From: Nonomuraea sp. NBC_00507
Lineage (GTDB): Bacteria; Actinomycetota; Actinomycetes; Streptosporangiales; Streptosporangiaceae
Direction: 5' to 3'
NCBI RefSeq assembly: GCF_036013525.1
Contig: NZ_CP107853.1
Coordinates: 7,688,001-7,752,000, forward strand
Length of the DNA stretch: 64,000 nt
Position numbers and translations under genes: made by a program. Below are positions 28,070 through 36,721 of this stretch, piece by piece. A model generated the notes under the pieces. That model was not told the DNA's origin and made no database searches. It saw nothing but the letters and a program-made list of their open reading frames with translations. Position 1 is the first letter of the stretch. Every line of letters starts with the position of its first letter.

Positions 28070-29061
28070 GAGGACTCCGAGTCGTACAGGAGGCAGGACA
28101 CGCGCCCGCCGTTCACCGGGAAGCTGCCGGGCACCTCGACGTCGCACCGCCCGGCCTGGAAGCTGTCGCAGCGCGGGTGGAACGGGCAGCCGGCCGGCCG
28201 GTCGTAGGGCGGCGGCACCATGCCCCTGATCGCCTCCAGCCGGGTCCGTGAGGGCCGGCCGAGGCGCGGGATCGACTGCAGCAGCGCCTGGGTGTAGGGG
28301 TGTTTCGGCGCGCTGAGCACCTGCTCGGCCCGGCCGTACTCGACGACCCTGCCCAGGTACATCACCGCCATGGTGTCGGCCACCTGCGCGGCCACCCCCA
28401 GGTCGTGGGTGATGAGCATGACGGCCATGCCGAACTCGCCCTGCAGGTCCTTCAGCAGCTCCAGGATCTGCGCCTGCGTGGTGACGTCGAGCGCGGTCGT
28501 CGGCTCGTCGGCGATGAGCAGGCTCGGCCGGCAGACCAGCGCCATCGCGATCATCGCCCGCTGGCGCATGCCGCCGCTCAGCTCGAAGGGGTAGGCGTCC
28601 ACGCGCCGGTCCGGGTCCGGGATGCCGACCCGGTCCAGGATCTCGATCGCGCGTTTGCGCGCCACCTTCTTGTCCACGCGCTCGTGCAGCCGGACCGCCT
28701 CGACGATCTGGCTGCCGATCGTGTGCACCAGGCTCAGCGAGGCCATCGGCTCCTGGAAGACCATCGCGATCTCCTGCCACCGGACCTGGCGCAGCAGCTT
28801 GCTCTCGGCGCCGACCAGCTCGACGCGGCCGCCGTCCCGGTGCAGGACGATCCGCCCGCTCTCGATGTGCCCGGCCCGGTCCACCAGGCGCAGGATCGAG
28901 CGGGCCATCACGCTCTTGCCGCAGCCCGACTCGCCCACCACCGCCAGCGTCTCGCCGCGGTGGACGCGCAGGTCCACGCCGTCCACCGCGCGCACGACGC
29001 CCTCGTCCATGTGGAACTGCGTGCGCAGGTCCTCGATCTCAAGCAGCACGTCCGCGGGCAC
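28066..29061 (-). CDS. oppD: oligopeptide/oligosaccharide ABC transporter ATP-binding protein, OppD type
   Basis: This 331-residue ATPase has Walker [10 protein letters not shown]-loop FQEPMASL, signature LSGGMRQR and Walker [13 protein letters not shown], plus the C-terminal GCPFHPRC cysteine motif. It starts with GTG at 29061, with GGGAGG about 10 nt upstream, and overlaps the end of the OppC frame by 23 nt. It forms the heterodimeric ATPase pair with OppF. The operon order A-B-C-D-F is the classical one. Confidence 0.92.
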   Translation of the reverse strand: MPADVLLEIEDLRTQFHMDEGVVRAVDGVDLRVHRGETLAVVGESGCGKSVMARSILRLVDRAGHIESGRIVLHRDGGRVELVGAESKLLRQVRWQEIAMVFQEPMASLSLVHTIGSQIVEAVRLHERVDKKVARKRAIEILDRVGIPDPDRRVDAYPFELSGGMRQRAMIAMALVCRPSLLIADEPTTALDVTTQAQILELLKDLQGEFGMAVMLITHDLGVAAQVADTMAVMYLGRVVEYGRAEQVLSAPKHPYTQALLQSIPRLGRPSRTRLEAIRGMVPPPYDRPAGCPFHPRCDSFQAGRCDVEVPGSFPVNGGRVSCLLYDSESS

Positions 29062-30322
29062 GCCGCCTCACCCTCCCCGATCGACTGTGTGGAATGGTCG
29101 CGCTCCCTAGTCGCCCTCCGCGGTTACGCCTAAAGGGCTGCCATCTCCGGGCTCGGCTCGCCGCTCCATGTTGAATGGTCGCGCTCCCTGGTCGCCCTCC
29201 GCGGTTACGCCTAAAGGGCTGCCATCTCCGGGCTCGGCTCGCCGCTCCATACGGATCGGCGGCGTCTCTCAGCCCGTCGCCGAAGAAGTTCATCGCCACG
29301 ACCACGACCACCACAGCCACGCCCGGGGCCAGCAGCCACGGGGCCGTCGCCACCACGCGCACGTTCTGCGCCGCCTCCAGCAGCACGCCCCAGCTCACCG
29401 CCGGCGACTGCAGGCCGAGGCCCAGGAAGCTGAGGCTGGTCTCGCCGAGGATCATCGCCGGGATCGCCAGCGACAGCGAGGCGATGATGTGGCTGGCGAA
29501 CGACGGAACCATGTGCCGGAAGATGATCGACAACCGGCCGAGGCCGTCCAGCCGGGCGGCGGTCACGAAGTCCTCCTCGCGCAGGGCCAGGAAGCGGCCG
29601 CGCACGTCCCGGGCCAGCCCGGTCCACCCGATGAGCGACAGGATCACCGTGATGGCGAAATATCGTGTCAAGGGGCCCCAGTCTTGGGGGACCGCCGCCG
29701 ACAGCGCCATCCACAGCGGCAGCGTCGGGATCGAGATGATGAACTCGATGCACCGCTGCACCACATTGTCGACGCCGCCGCCGAGATAGCCGGAGACCCC
29801 GCCGATCAGCATGCCGAGCACGAAGCTGACCGCCACCCCCACCAGCCCGATCGACAGCGACACCTGCGCGCCGTAGATCAGCCGGGACAGCAGGTCGCGC
29901 CCGTTGCCGTCCGCGCCGAGCGGGAAGAACGGATCGCCCTTGTTCACCGGGCCGAACAGGTGGATGTCGGCCGGGATGAACCCCAGGATCGTGTACGGCT
30001 CGCCCTCGACGAAGAAGCCGACTCGGATCGGCTTGCTCTCGTCGATCGTGAACGTCTGCTCGAAGGTCTCCGCGTCCCGCTCGCTGCGGTAGCCGTAGAC
30101 GTGCAGGCCGTGCTCACCGGAGTAGCGCACCAGCTGCGGCGGCGCGTAGGTGAGGCTGGTGTGCGCGTCAGTGCTGGTGGTGGGCGCGAAGAACCCGGCG
30201 AAGACCGCCACCACGTAGACCGGGATGAGGATGGCCATGCCGGCCATGGCCAGCCGATGGCGGCGGAACTGCCGCCACATCAGCTTCCACTGCGGAAGCG
30301 TCGCCGTTTGGCTGCCGTGCAT
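29039..30322 (-). CDS. oppC: ABC transporter permease, OppC type, with a repeat-derived C-terminal tail
   Basis: The 427-residue inner-membrane permease starts MHGSQTATLPQW, has a first transmembrane helix at about residues 28-48, a long external loop, then five helices with the EAA-type motif (REEDFVTAARLDGLGRLSI). Homologues end soon after NFFGDGLRDAADP. Here about 70 extra residues follow, made of two 27-residue repeats (each containing ASRARRWQPFRRNRGGR) encoded by an 81-bp tandem DNA duplication at 29088-29250 and a basic tail. The tail is arginine-rich and lies on the C-terminal side after the last helix. It probably arose by insertion and duplication and may not affect transport. Confidence 0.88.
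   Translation of the reverse strand: MHGSQTATLPQWKLMWRQFRRHRLAMAGMAILIPVYVVAVFAGFFAPTTSTDAHTSLTYAPPQLVRYSGEHGLHVYGYRSERDAETFEQTFTIDESKPIRVGFFVEGEPYTILGFIPADIHLFGPVNKGDPFFPLGADGNGRDLLSRLIYGAQVSLSIGLVGVAVSFVLGMLIGGVSGYLGGGVDNVVQRCIEFIISIPTLPLWMALSAAVPQDWGPLTRYFAITVILSLIGWTGLARDVRGRFLALREEDFVTAARLDGLGRLSIIFRHMVPSFASHIIASLSLAIPAMILGETSLSFLGLGLQSPAVSWGVLLEAAQNVRVVATAPWLLAPGVAVVVVVVAMNFFGDGLRDAADPYGAASRARRWQPFRRNRGGRPGSATIQHGAASRARRWQPFRRNRGGRLGSATIPHSRSGRVRRRARGRAA
29088..29250. repeat. 81-bp direct tandem repeat, two copies, inside the 3' end of oppC
   Basis: Two head-to-tail copies (about 29088-29169 and 29169-29250) differ at only a few positions (for example 29091/29172 and one A/G in CTCCCTAGTCG versus CTCCCTGGTCG). 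The 81-bp period is 27 codons, so the oppC frame stays open and the protein gains a repeated arginine-rich tail. High identity suggests recent duplication. The unit looks unlike permease coding sequence and could be a dispersed element. Confidence 0.85.
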
Positions 30323-30324
30323 CG

Positions 30325-31323
30325 CTACTCTCTCTTGTATCGCTTGCGGATGCGCGGATCCCACCAGGCCAGCGCGAGGTCGCTGATCATCGTCCCGATG
30401 ACCGTCAGCGTGCTGAGGATGATGATGAAGCTGCCCACCAGATACATGTCCTGGGCCATCACGCCGCTGAGCAGCAGCGGGCCGCCCGTGGGCAGGCTCA
30501 TCACGACCGACACGATCGTCTCGCCGCCGATCAGGCCGGGCAGCAGCCACCCGACCGTGCTGAAGAACGGGCTGAGCGACATGCGCACCGGATACTTCAG
30601 CAGCAGCTTCCACTCAGGCAGCCCCTTGGCCCGGGCCGTCGCGACGTACGGGCGGTAGAGCTCGTCCAGCAGGTTCGCGCGGGTGACCCGGATCATCCCC
30701 GCCGTGCCCGAGACGCCGATCACCAGGATCGGCACCCACAGGTGGCCGATGAGATCGAGGACCTTCCCCAGGTTCCAGTCCGCGTCGGCGAACTCCGGGG
30801 AGAACAACCCGCCCACGCTCTGCCCGAAGAAGCGGAACCCGACGTACATCAGCACCAGCGCCAGCATGAACTCCGGGATCGCCATGCCGATGAACCCGAG
30901 GAACGAGGCGGAGTAGTCGCCCCAGGAGTACTGCTTGACCGCGCTGTAGATGCCGATCGGGAAGGCGATCGCCCACACCAGCAGCAGCGAGCTGATCGAC
31001 AGGGTGGCCGACAGGGCCACCCGCTCGCCGATCAGGCCCGCCACCGGCTGGTTCCAGGCGAACGACTGCCCGAAGTCGCCGTGGAAGATGATCGCGGAGA
31101 ACCACTTCCAGTACTGCACGAGGATCGGCTCGTCCAGGCCGTACCGCGCCTTCAGCGCGATGACCTCGGCGTTCGTCACCTCCTCGCCCCGCGCCGACGC
31201 CTGGGCGACCAGCGTGGAGACGTAGTCGCCCGGCGGCAGGTTGATGATGACGAACGTGACGATCGAGATGACCCAGAGCGTGACGACGACGTAGAGCAGG
31301 CGGCGCAGGAAATAGTGGATCAT
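30325..31323 (-). CDS. oppB: ABC transporter permease, OppB type
   Basis: The 332-residue permease begins MIHYFLRRLLYVVVTLWVIS with the family's typical first helix, followed by the periplasmic loop (ALKARYGLDEPILVQYWKW) and five further helices. The EAA-type loop is RPYVATARAKGLPEWKLL. It pairs with OppC to form the channel. Its start overlaps the OppA stop by 4 nt and its stop is 2 nt from the OppC start. Confidence 0.92.
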   Translation of the reverse strand: MIHYFLRRLLYVVVTLWVISIVTFVIINLPPGDYVSTLVAQASARGEEVTNAEVIALKARYGLDEPILVQYWKWFSAIIFHGDFGQSFAWNQPVAGLIGERVALSATLSISSLLLVWAIAFPIGIYSAVKQYSWGDYSASFLGFIGMAIPEFMLALVLMYVGFRFFGQSVGGLFSPEFADADWNLGKVLDLIGHLWVPILVIGVSGTAGMIRVTRANLLDELYRPYVATARAKGLPEWKLLLKYPVRMSLSPFFSTVGWLLPGLIGGETIVSVVMSLPTGGPLLLSGVMAQDMYLVGSFIIILSTLTVIGTMISDLALAWWDPRIRKRYKRE

Positions 31324-33317
31324 CGGATGAAGTACTGCTCGGGCTGCGTCGGCCCGGGAGAGACCGCGGCGCTGGCGATCTTGTCGGGCACGTTGTGGAA
31401 GTTCTCCCTGGCCACGCCGTACTCGTTGGGGAAGGTGCTGATGCCGATCGCGTAGAACTGCTCCTGCGAGATCCGCAGCACCTCCTTGGCCGCGTCGAGC
31501 GCCTCGGTGTAGTCGAAGGTCGTGCGCATCTTGGTGAACGCCTCGAGCTGCTTCTTCACCTCCGCGGGCGGCTCCTCGCCACCCGGCGCCTTGACGTACC
31601 ACAGGGCCCACTTGATGGCGTAGCGCGCGCTGCCGGAGTTGCTCGGCACGTAGTAGTGGTCGCCGCCGGTGCCGGTGATCAGGTCGAAGTCGCTGCAGGT
31701 GTAGGTGGAACACTGCGGGTCGTTGCCCTCGCTGCGCTCCACGAACAGCTCGGGGGCCACCGGGTCGGCGCGCAGCCCGACGCCGACCGCCTTCCACGCC
31801 TTCGCCACGAACTCCAGCGCCTCCACGTGGTGCGGGAACTCGGTGCTGGCCATGACGGTGATCGTCAGCGGCTCGCCGTCGGGGCCGAGCCGCATCCCGT
31901 CGGAGTCCTTCTTCGTCAGCCCCGCCTTGTCGAGGTACTCGTTGGCCTTGGCCGCGTCGAATTCGGTGTACTGCTTGGCCAGCGTCTCATTGAAGACCGC
32001 GTTCGACCGGGACGGCGCCGCCTGCCAGGGCTGGCCCTGCCCGGCGTAGACGCCGTCGATGATCTCCTGCCGGTTGATCGCGTGGGACAGGCCGATGCGG
32101 AAGTCCTTGTTGCGGAACAGTTCGCGCAGGTCCTTGTCCGCGTGGGTCTGGTTGAACTGCAGGATCATCGTGTTGACCAGCCGGTTCTCCACGTCGATCA
32201 GCCGGTACTTGCCGGTGGTCCGGTTCTTGCCGACCAGCGGCTTGTTCTCCGGCGTGGAGAAGTTGCGGAACTGCAGATCCAGCTCGCCGTTCATCACCCG
32301 CAGCAGCTCGACCTGGACGTCCTGGAAGATCTCCGTCCGGAACGTGTCGATGTAGGGGAGCTGCCGGCCCTGCTCGTCGACCTTCCAGTAGTACGGGTTG
32401 CGCTGCGCGATCAGCGCGGGGCCCTTGCCGATGGCGTTGGTCACCTTCCAGGCGTTCAATGTCGGCTGGTCGGCGTTGTGCCAGGGGTCCTGCTTCTGGG
32501 CGAACAGCACCGTCCAGCTGTCGAGCTGCGCCTCCTTGGCCAGCTTGTCGGCGTCCGGGTTGTACTTCTTGTGGAACTGCTTGAGGTAGTGCTTGGGCAA
32601 CAGGAAGCCGACCGGGCCGGGCCGCTCGAAGGTCGCGTTCGCCACCTGGAACAGCAGCCCGGCCTTCGGCTCCTTGTAGAGGTAGCGGACGGTCCGCTCG
32701 TCCAGCTTCTCCACCTTCACCAGCTCGTCGAGGCTGCCGTTCTCCAGGAACAGGTCGTAGATGCCGGTCGGGTGCAGGTCCTTGTCGACCTGGACGTCCT
32801 CGAAGGCGAACAGCAGGTCGTCGGCGGTGCACGGCTGGCCGTCGGACCACTTGAGCCCTTCACGCAGGCGGAAGACGTACTCCCTGCCGTCTTGTTTCAC
32901 CTCGAACTCGGCCACGTTGGGAACGATGTCGTCGGGGCCCTTCTGGCCGTTCGTGCCCGGCTTGAGCCGGACGACCGGCTCGTAGCCGATGGTGTTGGTC
33001 AGCCAGCCGATGTCCTCCTCGCCGACCATGGCGTTGCGCCACGTCCCGCCGTAGACGCCCGCTTCCTTGTACGGCTTGACGACCAGCGGGTTCTTCGGCA
33101 GCCGCTCGGCCAGCGGGGGCAGCTTGCCCTGCTTGACGAGCTCGGCCAGCGACGGGGCCTCCTTGGCGTTGAGGTCCACCGCCTGCGCGGCGCCGCCGCC
33201 CGTGCTCGGCTTGGTGTCGAAGAACCCGCAGCCGGCCGCGGCCGAGGTCAGCAGGAACAGGCCGCCTCCATACAGGAGCTCGCGCCGTGACGGTCGTGGG
33301 GGGTGGTGTGCGTGCAT
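31320..33317 (-). CDS. oppA: ABC transporter substrate-binding lipoprotein, family 5 (OppA type)
   Basis: This 665-residue protein carries a Tat-like lipoprotein signal: SRRELLYGGGLFLLTS followed by AAAGC, where Cys would be lipidated. The mature part is a family 5 binding protein (YGGTWRNAMVGEED; WSDGQPCTADDLLFAFEDV; FRIGLSHAINRQEIIDGVY). It captures the cargo for OppBCDF. Its length, above the usual 500-600 for peptide binders, fits the longer group often found in plant polysaccharide loci. It lies 10 nt after the pectate lyase stop, so enzyme and importer are co-transcribed. Confidence 0.9.
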   Translation of the reverse strand: MHAHHPPRPSRRELLYGGGLFLLTSAAAGCGFFDTKPSTGGGAAQAVDLNAKEAPSLAELVKQGKLPPLAERLPKNPLVVKPYKEAGVYGGTWRNAMVGEEDIGWLTNTIGYEPVVRLKPGTNGQKGPDDIVPNVAEFEVKQDGREYVFRLREGLKWSDGQPCTADDLLFAFEDVQVDKDLHPTGIYDLFLENGSLDELVKVEKLDERTVRYLYKEPKAGLLFQVANATFERPGPVGFLLPKHYLKQFHKKYNPDADKLAKEAQLDSWTVLFAQKQDPWHNADQPTLNAWKVTNAIGKGPALIAQRNPYYWKVDEQGRQLPYIDTFRTEIFQDVQVELLRVMNGELDLQFRNFSTPENKPLVGKNRTTGKYRLIDVENRLVNTMILQFNQTHADKDLRELFRNKDFRIGLSHAINRQEIIDGVYAGQGQPWQAAPSRSNAVFNETLAKQYTEFDAAKANEYLDKAGLTKKDSDGMRLGPDGEPLTITVMASTEFPHHVEALEFVAKAWKAVGVGLRADPVAPELFVERSEGNDPQCSTYTCSDFDLITGTGGDHYYVPSNSGSARYAIKWALWYVKAPGGEEPPAEVKKQLEAFTKMRTTFDYTEALDAAKEVLRISQEQFYAIGISTFPNEYGVARENFHNVPDKIASAAVSPGPTQPEQYFIR

Positions 33318-33327
33318 GGATACTCCG

Positions 33328-35550
33328 TTACTGGGTGATCTTCACGGCGCTGAACCGGGCGGTCGTGTAGCTGTGGACCGCGTTCGCCTCCTGGCCGCCG
33401 TCGACGGCCAGGCCGATGAAGAACCGGCTGGGATTGATGTAGATGCGCTCGTAGCCGATGCGGGTCCATGCCAGGGACTCATCGGCCAGGAAGGCCTGGA
33501 ACTCGGTGTCGCCGCCGGGCAGGAGCTTGGCGACCAGGCGCAGCCAGTGCCGCTTGCCCGCGTCGAGGGGGTCCTCGGCGATCGGCGGGTACGGCCCGGC
33601 GGCCATCGTGCTGCCCTTCTGCGCGACGCGCAGCGCCATCCCGCGCTTGCCGCCCTCGTAGAAGGTGAGGCCGCCCATCATGAAGGGGGAGTCGGGCTCG
33701 AGGCTCTCCCGGATCATGACGCCCGCGACCGCGCCGGCGTAGGCCCGGCTCAAGCTCTCGGCGCGGGCGATGATCTCCACCTGCCCCTTGGACTCGACCT
33801 GCTGGTGCAGGAAGAAGAAGGAGTCACGCCACCCGGCGACCTTCCCCGAGCCGCGCACCGTGATGACGTCGCCGTCGATGGCCGCCGTTCCCGGGATCGG
33901 CACCCGGCCGACGTCCCGCCCCTGCCAGGCCCCGGTCGCGGTGGTGGTCACCACGTGCAGCGGCACCATCGAGGACGCGGTCATCGTCCCGGTGGAGTCG
34001 GTGGCGCGCGCGGTGAGATGGTGCGTGCCCTCGCTGAGGTTCGCCCAGGTCATCCGGTACGGCGCAGCCGCCGCCTCACCGATCTTCTCGTCCTCGGCGA
34101 AGAACTCCACCTTGGCGATCGCGGCGCCGTCCAGAGCCTTGGCCCTGGCCTCCAGGGTGAGGCTCTTGCCCGCGGTGAGGACCTGGTCGGGGTGCTGGGT
34201 CAGCGCGACCTCGGGGTTGCGGGCGCCGGCGCGCCGGATGGAGTTCAGGTAGCGCTCGAGGTTGGTGTAGCCGTCGCGGCCGACCGTGTTGCGGTCGGCG
34301 GGATCGGCCGGGTTCAGGCCCTGCGCGCGCTCCCAGTCGTCCGGCATGCCGTCGTGGTCGCCGTCGGCGGGCGGTTCCTCCTGGGGGAGCAGCGCCCAGC
34401 CGCCGACCTCGCGCTGGGAGTTGATGACCCGCCCGGTGCCGGTCCGCACCTCGTTGATCAGCCGGGCGTCGATCGAGTCGCGCCGCGGCAGGATCGCGCC
34501 CGCGCCCTCCAGCACCGCGGCGTACGCCTGGGCGGGCGTCTGCGCGTCGATGCCGTGCTCGAACGGCACCGGCTGCGGCAGCAGCGTGATGCCGCCGGTG
34601 GGGAAGGTGATGCCCTTGACGTTGTCGCGGGTGACCTCGGGGTGGTCCTCGACGTGGTTGCCGGAGACGTGCCACTTGCCGAAGCGGCCCGGCGCCACGA
34701 TCACGGGGGCGATCGCGGCCAAGGTGTTGGGCCCCGGCTTGTAGTAGTTGCCGACCATGTTGACGCCGTTGGCCCACTCGCCGCCGTAGCAGGAGGTGAA
34801 CCCGTGGTTGTAGATCACGTTGTTGCGGTGGTCGACGATCATGTCCAGGCCCTCGGTGAAGCTGAAGCGAGGGTTCCGCGAGGAGTTGTGGACCAGCAGG
34901 TTGTGGTGGTAGGTGATGTGGTCGCCGCCCCACAGTCCGCCCATGCCGTGCCGGTCCTTGGGGTGCACCGACATGTCCAGGCCCTCGGAGATGACGCACC
35001 ACTGCACGGTCACGTTGGTGCAGCCGTAGACGGATAAGCACTCGTCCACGCCCCAGCTGATCGAGCAGTGGTCGATGACGATGTCCCGCACGCCCCGCCC
35101 GGTCAGCGTGTCGATCGGGGTGCCGAGCACGTCGCCGCCGCGGAAGCGCAGGTAGCGGATGATGATGTTGTTTCCGGCGATCTTCGTCTCGTTGCCGACG
35201 ACGCTGATGCCGTGACCGGGCGCGGTCTGGCCGGCGATCGTGATGTTCGACCCGGTGATGTCCAGGCCGCCCTTGATGTGGATGTTGCCGGAGACGCGGA
35301 AGACGATCGTCCGGTCCGAGCCGGCCACCGCCTCGCGCAACGAGCCGGGGCCGGAGTCGTCGAGCGTGGTCACCTCGACGACCTCGCCGCCCCGGCCGCC
35401 GGTGGCGTACATCCCCGCGCCCTCGGCAGCGGGGAAGGCGGGCACGGCGGCTCCTGTCGAGGCACTGGCTGATTTCGTTGTCCAGGCGACGGCGGGCGCC
35501 GCCAACGCTGCGGAACGCACAAAATCGCGACGGTTGATTTCCAAGTCCAT
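33328..35550 (-). CDS. secreted pectate lyase, PL1
   Basis: The ATG at 35550 has GGAAGGTGAG upstream. The 740-residue product begins with a Tat signal (NRRDFVRSAALAAPAVAW), so it is exported folded. Residues about 45-350 form the PL1 right-handed beta-helix (AFPAAEGAGMYATGGRGGEV; DIVIDHCSISWGVDECLSV; YHHNLLVHNSSRNPRFS). A calcium-binding-like segment follows (DGDHDGMPDDWERAQGLNP), then an Ig-like domain (about 470-560) and a C-terminal jelly-roll/concanavalin-like domain that may bind polysaccharide. It cleaves polygalacturonate by beta-elimination outside the cell. It is the first gene of the 17-kb minus-strand operon running to GH28. Confidence 0.9.
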   Translation of the reverse strand: MDLEINRRDFVRSAALAAPAVAWTTKSASASTGAAVPAFPAAEGAGMYATGGRGGEVVEVTTLDDSGPGSLREAVAGSDRTIVFRVSGNIHIKGGLDITGSNITIAGQTAPGHGISVVGNETKIAGNNIIIRYLRFRGGDVLGTPIDTLTGRGVRDIVIDHCSISWGVDECLSVYGCTNVTVQWCVISEGLDMSVHPKDRHGMGGLWGGDHITYHHNLLVHNSSRNPRFSFTEGLDMIVDHRNNVIYNHGFTSCYGGEWANGVNMVGNYYKPGPNTLAAIAPVIVAPGRFGKWHVSGNHVEDHPEVTRDNVKGITFPTGGITLLPQPVPFEHGIDAQTPAQAYAAVLEGAGAILPRRDSIDARLINEVRTGTGRVINSQREVGGWALLPQEEPPADGDHDGMPDDWERAQGLNPADPADRNTVGRDGYTNLERYLNSIRRAGARNPEVALTQHPDQVLTAGKSLTLEARAKALDGAAIAKVEFFAEDEKIGEAAAAPYRMTWANLSEGTHHLTARATDSTGTMTASSMVPLHVVTTTATGAWQGRDVGRVPIPGTAAIDGDVITVRGSGKVAGWRDSFFFLHQQVESKGQVEIIARAESLSRAYAGAVAGVMIRESLEPDSPFMMGGLTFYEGGKRGMALRVAQKGSTMAAGPYPPIAEDPLDAGKRHWLRLVAKLLPGGDTEFQAFLADESLAWTRIGYERIYINPSRFFIGLAVDGGQEANAVHSYTTARFSAVKITQ

Positions 35551-35592
35551 GTGAGCGCTCACCTTCCGCCCCGAATATGCGAGCGGCGTCTC

Positions 35593-35610
35593 GTGAGAAT
35601 GTTTATTCAC
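35593..35610. promoter_or_regulatory. inverted-repeat operator candidate upstream of the PL1-opp operon
   Basis: GTGAGAATGTTTATTCAC has arms GTGA/TCAC and GAAT/ATTC around a short AT-rich centre, 43 bp upstream of the PL1 start. A looser repeat GAAT-N8-ATTC follows at about 35615-35631. The core TTTATTCA also occurs between GH42 and GH2. Binding by a locus regulator (the SorC or the GntR protein) is plausible but unproven. The rest of 35551-35674 shows no gene. Confidence 0.45.
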
Positions 35611-35674
35611 GCTTGAATGGCTGCGATTCATCACATCGTGAACGACACAGATGTGACTGTCAAGACACGAAAAG

Positions 35675-35704
35675 AAACCGCCGTGGATTTCCACGGCGGT
35701 TTCG
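35675..35704 (-). terminator. intrinsic terminator of the PME-to-SorC operon
   Basis: A perfect 13-bp stem (GAAACCGCCGTGG / CCACGGCGGTTTC) with a 4-nt loop lies 13 nt after the SorC stop. Read on the minus strand it is followed by TTTTCG, giving a U-rich tail. It separates the upstream operon from the PL1 operon promoter. Confidence 0.85.
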
Positions 35705-35716
35705 GGGGTGGGCGCG

Positions 35717-36721
35717 TCAGTCCTTGAGCAGCTGCTCCGCGACGCCCACGTCGGTGATGAGCGTGTTCACCCAGCCTCCGCGCAGCGCCGCGCGGATGGC
35801 GGCGGTCTTGCGCCGTCCGCCGGCGATCGCGATGCGCCGTGGCACCCGCAGCAGGTCGGCGGTGGGGATGCCGAGGACGCACTCCTCCAGCGGGGAGCTC
35901 ACCGGGCGCCCGTCGGCGTCGAAGAAGCGCAGGCAGACGTCACCCACCGCGCCCAGGCTGCGCATGGCCTCCATCTCCTCCTCGGATATGGCGTTGCCGC
36001 TGTCGCGCAGCAGCGGCGAGGGGTCGAGGCTGCCGATGCCGACCAGCACGGTCGTCAGCCGCCCCCACCCCTCCACGACCTGGCGCACCACAGGGTCGTC
36101 CAGCAGCGCCTCGCGCGCCGCCGGCGAGCTGACCAGGCCAGGCGCGGGCAGGAAGACCGGCTCGGCGCCGGTGAGGTCGGCCAGATGCGCCGCCAGCCGG
36201 GTGGCCTGGACCTGCGCCGAGCCCTTCCCCACGCCGCCGAGGAGCTGGATGACCTCCTCGGCCACGTGGACCGGCCGCCGCTGCATCGCCTCGACCGTGG
36301 CCAGCAGGCTCGTGCTCCACGAGGAGATGCCCAGGTGCTCGCCGCCGATCAAGGTGGTGTCGAGATAGGTGGCGCCGGCCACGCCCAGCGCCGCCACCAC
36401 CTCGCGGTCGTCGCCGAGCGCGTCGACGACGACGATCTGCTGCAGGCCGTACTTGCGCTCGAGATCCTCCTCCAGCAGCGCGTGCACGCCGCTGGGCACC
36501 ACGACCACGGTGCGGACGATGCCCAACTCCGCGGCCTCCTTGAGCAGCCGCGACACCCGGGGCTGCGAGATGTGCAGCTGGGCGGCGATCTGCGGCTGCC
36601 GGACGCCGTGCTCGTGGTAGAGGCGGGCCACGCGCACCAGCAGGCGCATCCGCTCCGCCTCCTGGCCGAGCCGGCGGCCGCTGAGGCGCACGCCCCGCTC
36701 GGACTGACTGTCAGCTGCCAC
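35717..36721 (-). CDS. SorC/DeoR-type sugar-responsive transcriptional regulator
   Basis: The 334-residue protein has an N-terminal helix-turn-helix (LYHEHGVRQPQIAAQLHISQ then PRVSRLLKEA; residues about 34-70) and a SorC-type sugar-phosphate-binding domain (about 90-330; VLVGIGSLDPSPLLRDSG). Members sense phosphorylated sugars and control adjacent catabolic genes. Its position after the isomerase/transketolase/kinase genes suggests the ligand is a product of that pathway, such as apulose phosphate. Since those genes are damaged, the cognate inducer may no longer be made. It overlaps the kinase stop by 11 nt and ends just before a strong terminator. Confidence 0.88.
   Translation of the reverse strand: MAADSQSERGVRLSGRRLGQEAERMRLLVRVARLYHEHGVRQPQIAAQLHISQPRVSRLLKEAAELGIVRTVVVVPSGVHALLEEDLERKYGLQQIVVVDALGDDREVVAALGVAGATYLDTTLIGGEHLGISSWSTSLLATVEAMQRRPVHVAEEVIQLLGGVGKGSAQVQATRLAAHLADLTGAEPVFLPAPGLVSSPAAREALLDDPVVRQVVEGWGRLTTVLVGIGSLDPSPLLRDSGNAISEEEMEAMRSLGAVGDVCLRFFDADGRPVSSPLEECVLGIPTADLLRVPRRIAIAGGRRKTAAIRAALRGGWVNTLITDVGVAEQLLKD

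Noticed and set aside
29088..29250. CRISPR array or transposon end at the 81-bp repeat
   Set aside because: There are only two adjacent copies, no spacers and no terminal inverted repeats; the frame of oppC continues through them.
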